Source: Planctomycetaceae bacterium
GTDB taxonomy: Bacteria; Planctomycetota; Phycisphaerae; Phycisphaerales; SM1A02
Direction of reading: 5' to 3'
Assembly: GCA_002737585.1 (NCBI GenBank)
Contig: NSIA01000181.1
Coordinates: 1 to 6,642, forward strand
Length of the DNA: 6,642 nucleotides
Below, piece by piece: positions 6,545-6,642 of the stretch (position 1 is its first letter; the number at the start of each line of letters is the position of its first letter). The notes under the pieces were generated by a model. It did no database searches. It worked only from the letters and a program-made list of their open reading frames with translations, and was not told where the DNA came from. The translations under genes and the position numbers were made by a program.

Positions 6545-6642
6545 CGAGCGCCACTTCCGCCGGTTGGACGCGCGACGGAATCGCCAAGCGCCTGGCGCAG
6601 GACATTCCAAACGGTTCCTATGTGAATCTTGGAATTGGTATC
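6541..6642 (+). CDS. 3-oxoacid-type CoA-transferase subunit B, N-terminal part (truncated by window)
   Basis: Only the first 34 residues are present. They contain WTRDGIAKRLAQDI, then NGSYVNLGIGI, which is the conserved start of ScoB/AtoA/PcaJ-type B subunits. This subunit carries the catalytic glutamate that forms the covalent CoA thioester, but that residue lies beyond the window. The ATG overlaps the stop of subunit A (ATGA) and has an AGGAG site ten bases upstream. The order A then B is the normal arrangement for these enzymes. Confidence 0.88.
   Translation, partial: MTSATSAGWTRDGIAKRLAQDIPNGSYVNLGIGI

Overview
The window (6642 bases, GC-rich, densely coding) looks like chromosomal DNA of a Planctomycetota bacterium or a close relative. 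This is inferred from gene content: a DUF1501 protein, a Tat-exported Gfo/Idh/MocA oxidoreductase and a small unrecognised protein of a style I associate with planctomycetes. I see no rRNA or other marker that would fix the taxon.

Layout, left to right. (1) Positions 2-1806, plus strand: the C-terminal part of a DUF1501 protein, joined by a GTGA stop/start overlap to a class I SAM-dependent methyltransferase. (2) Positions 1813-3784, minus strand: two genes read right to left, a Tat-signal Gfo/Idh/MocA oxidoreductase followed by a 184-residue protein of unknown function. (3) Positions 3932-4201, plus strand: a small protein with two four-cysteine zinc-ribbon modules. (4) Positions 4392-6642, plus strand: a tightly packed operon with a divergent lysine 2,3-aminomutase (KamA)-family radical SAM enzyme, then subunits A and B of a 3-oxoacid-type CoA-transferase. 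Both junctions are ATGA overlaps. Subunit B runs off the window end. A putative promoter lies about 50 bases upstream of the aminomutase.

The most notable non-coding structure is a palindromic element of about 34-38 bases present twice, at 1780-1813 and 3876-3913. The right copy is a perfect 14-bp inverted repeat around a 10-base loop. The left copy matches it at 30 of 32 central positions and has the same loop orientation. The two copies bracket the minus-strand gene pair. The left copy supplies the last eight sense codons and the stop codon of the methyltransferase.

The operon at the right suggests a catabolic route in which an amino acid is rearranged by a radical SAM aminomutase and a resulting keto acid is handled by a CoA-transferase, as in lysine fermentation clusters. 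The residues that bind the lysine side chain in characterised KamA do not appear conserved, so the substrate is open. No mobile element, CRISPR array, tRNA or rRNA is visible.
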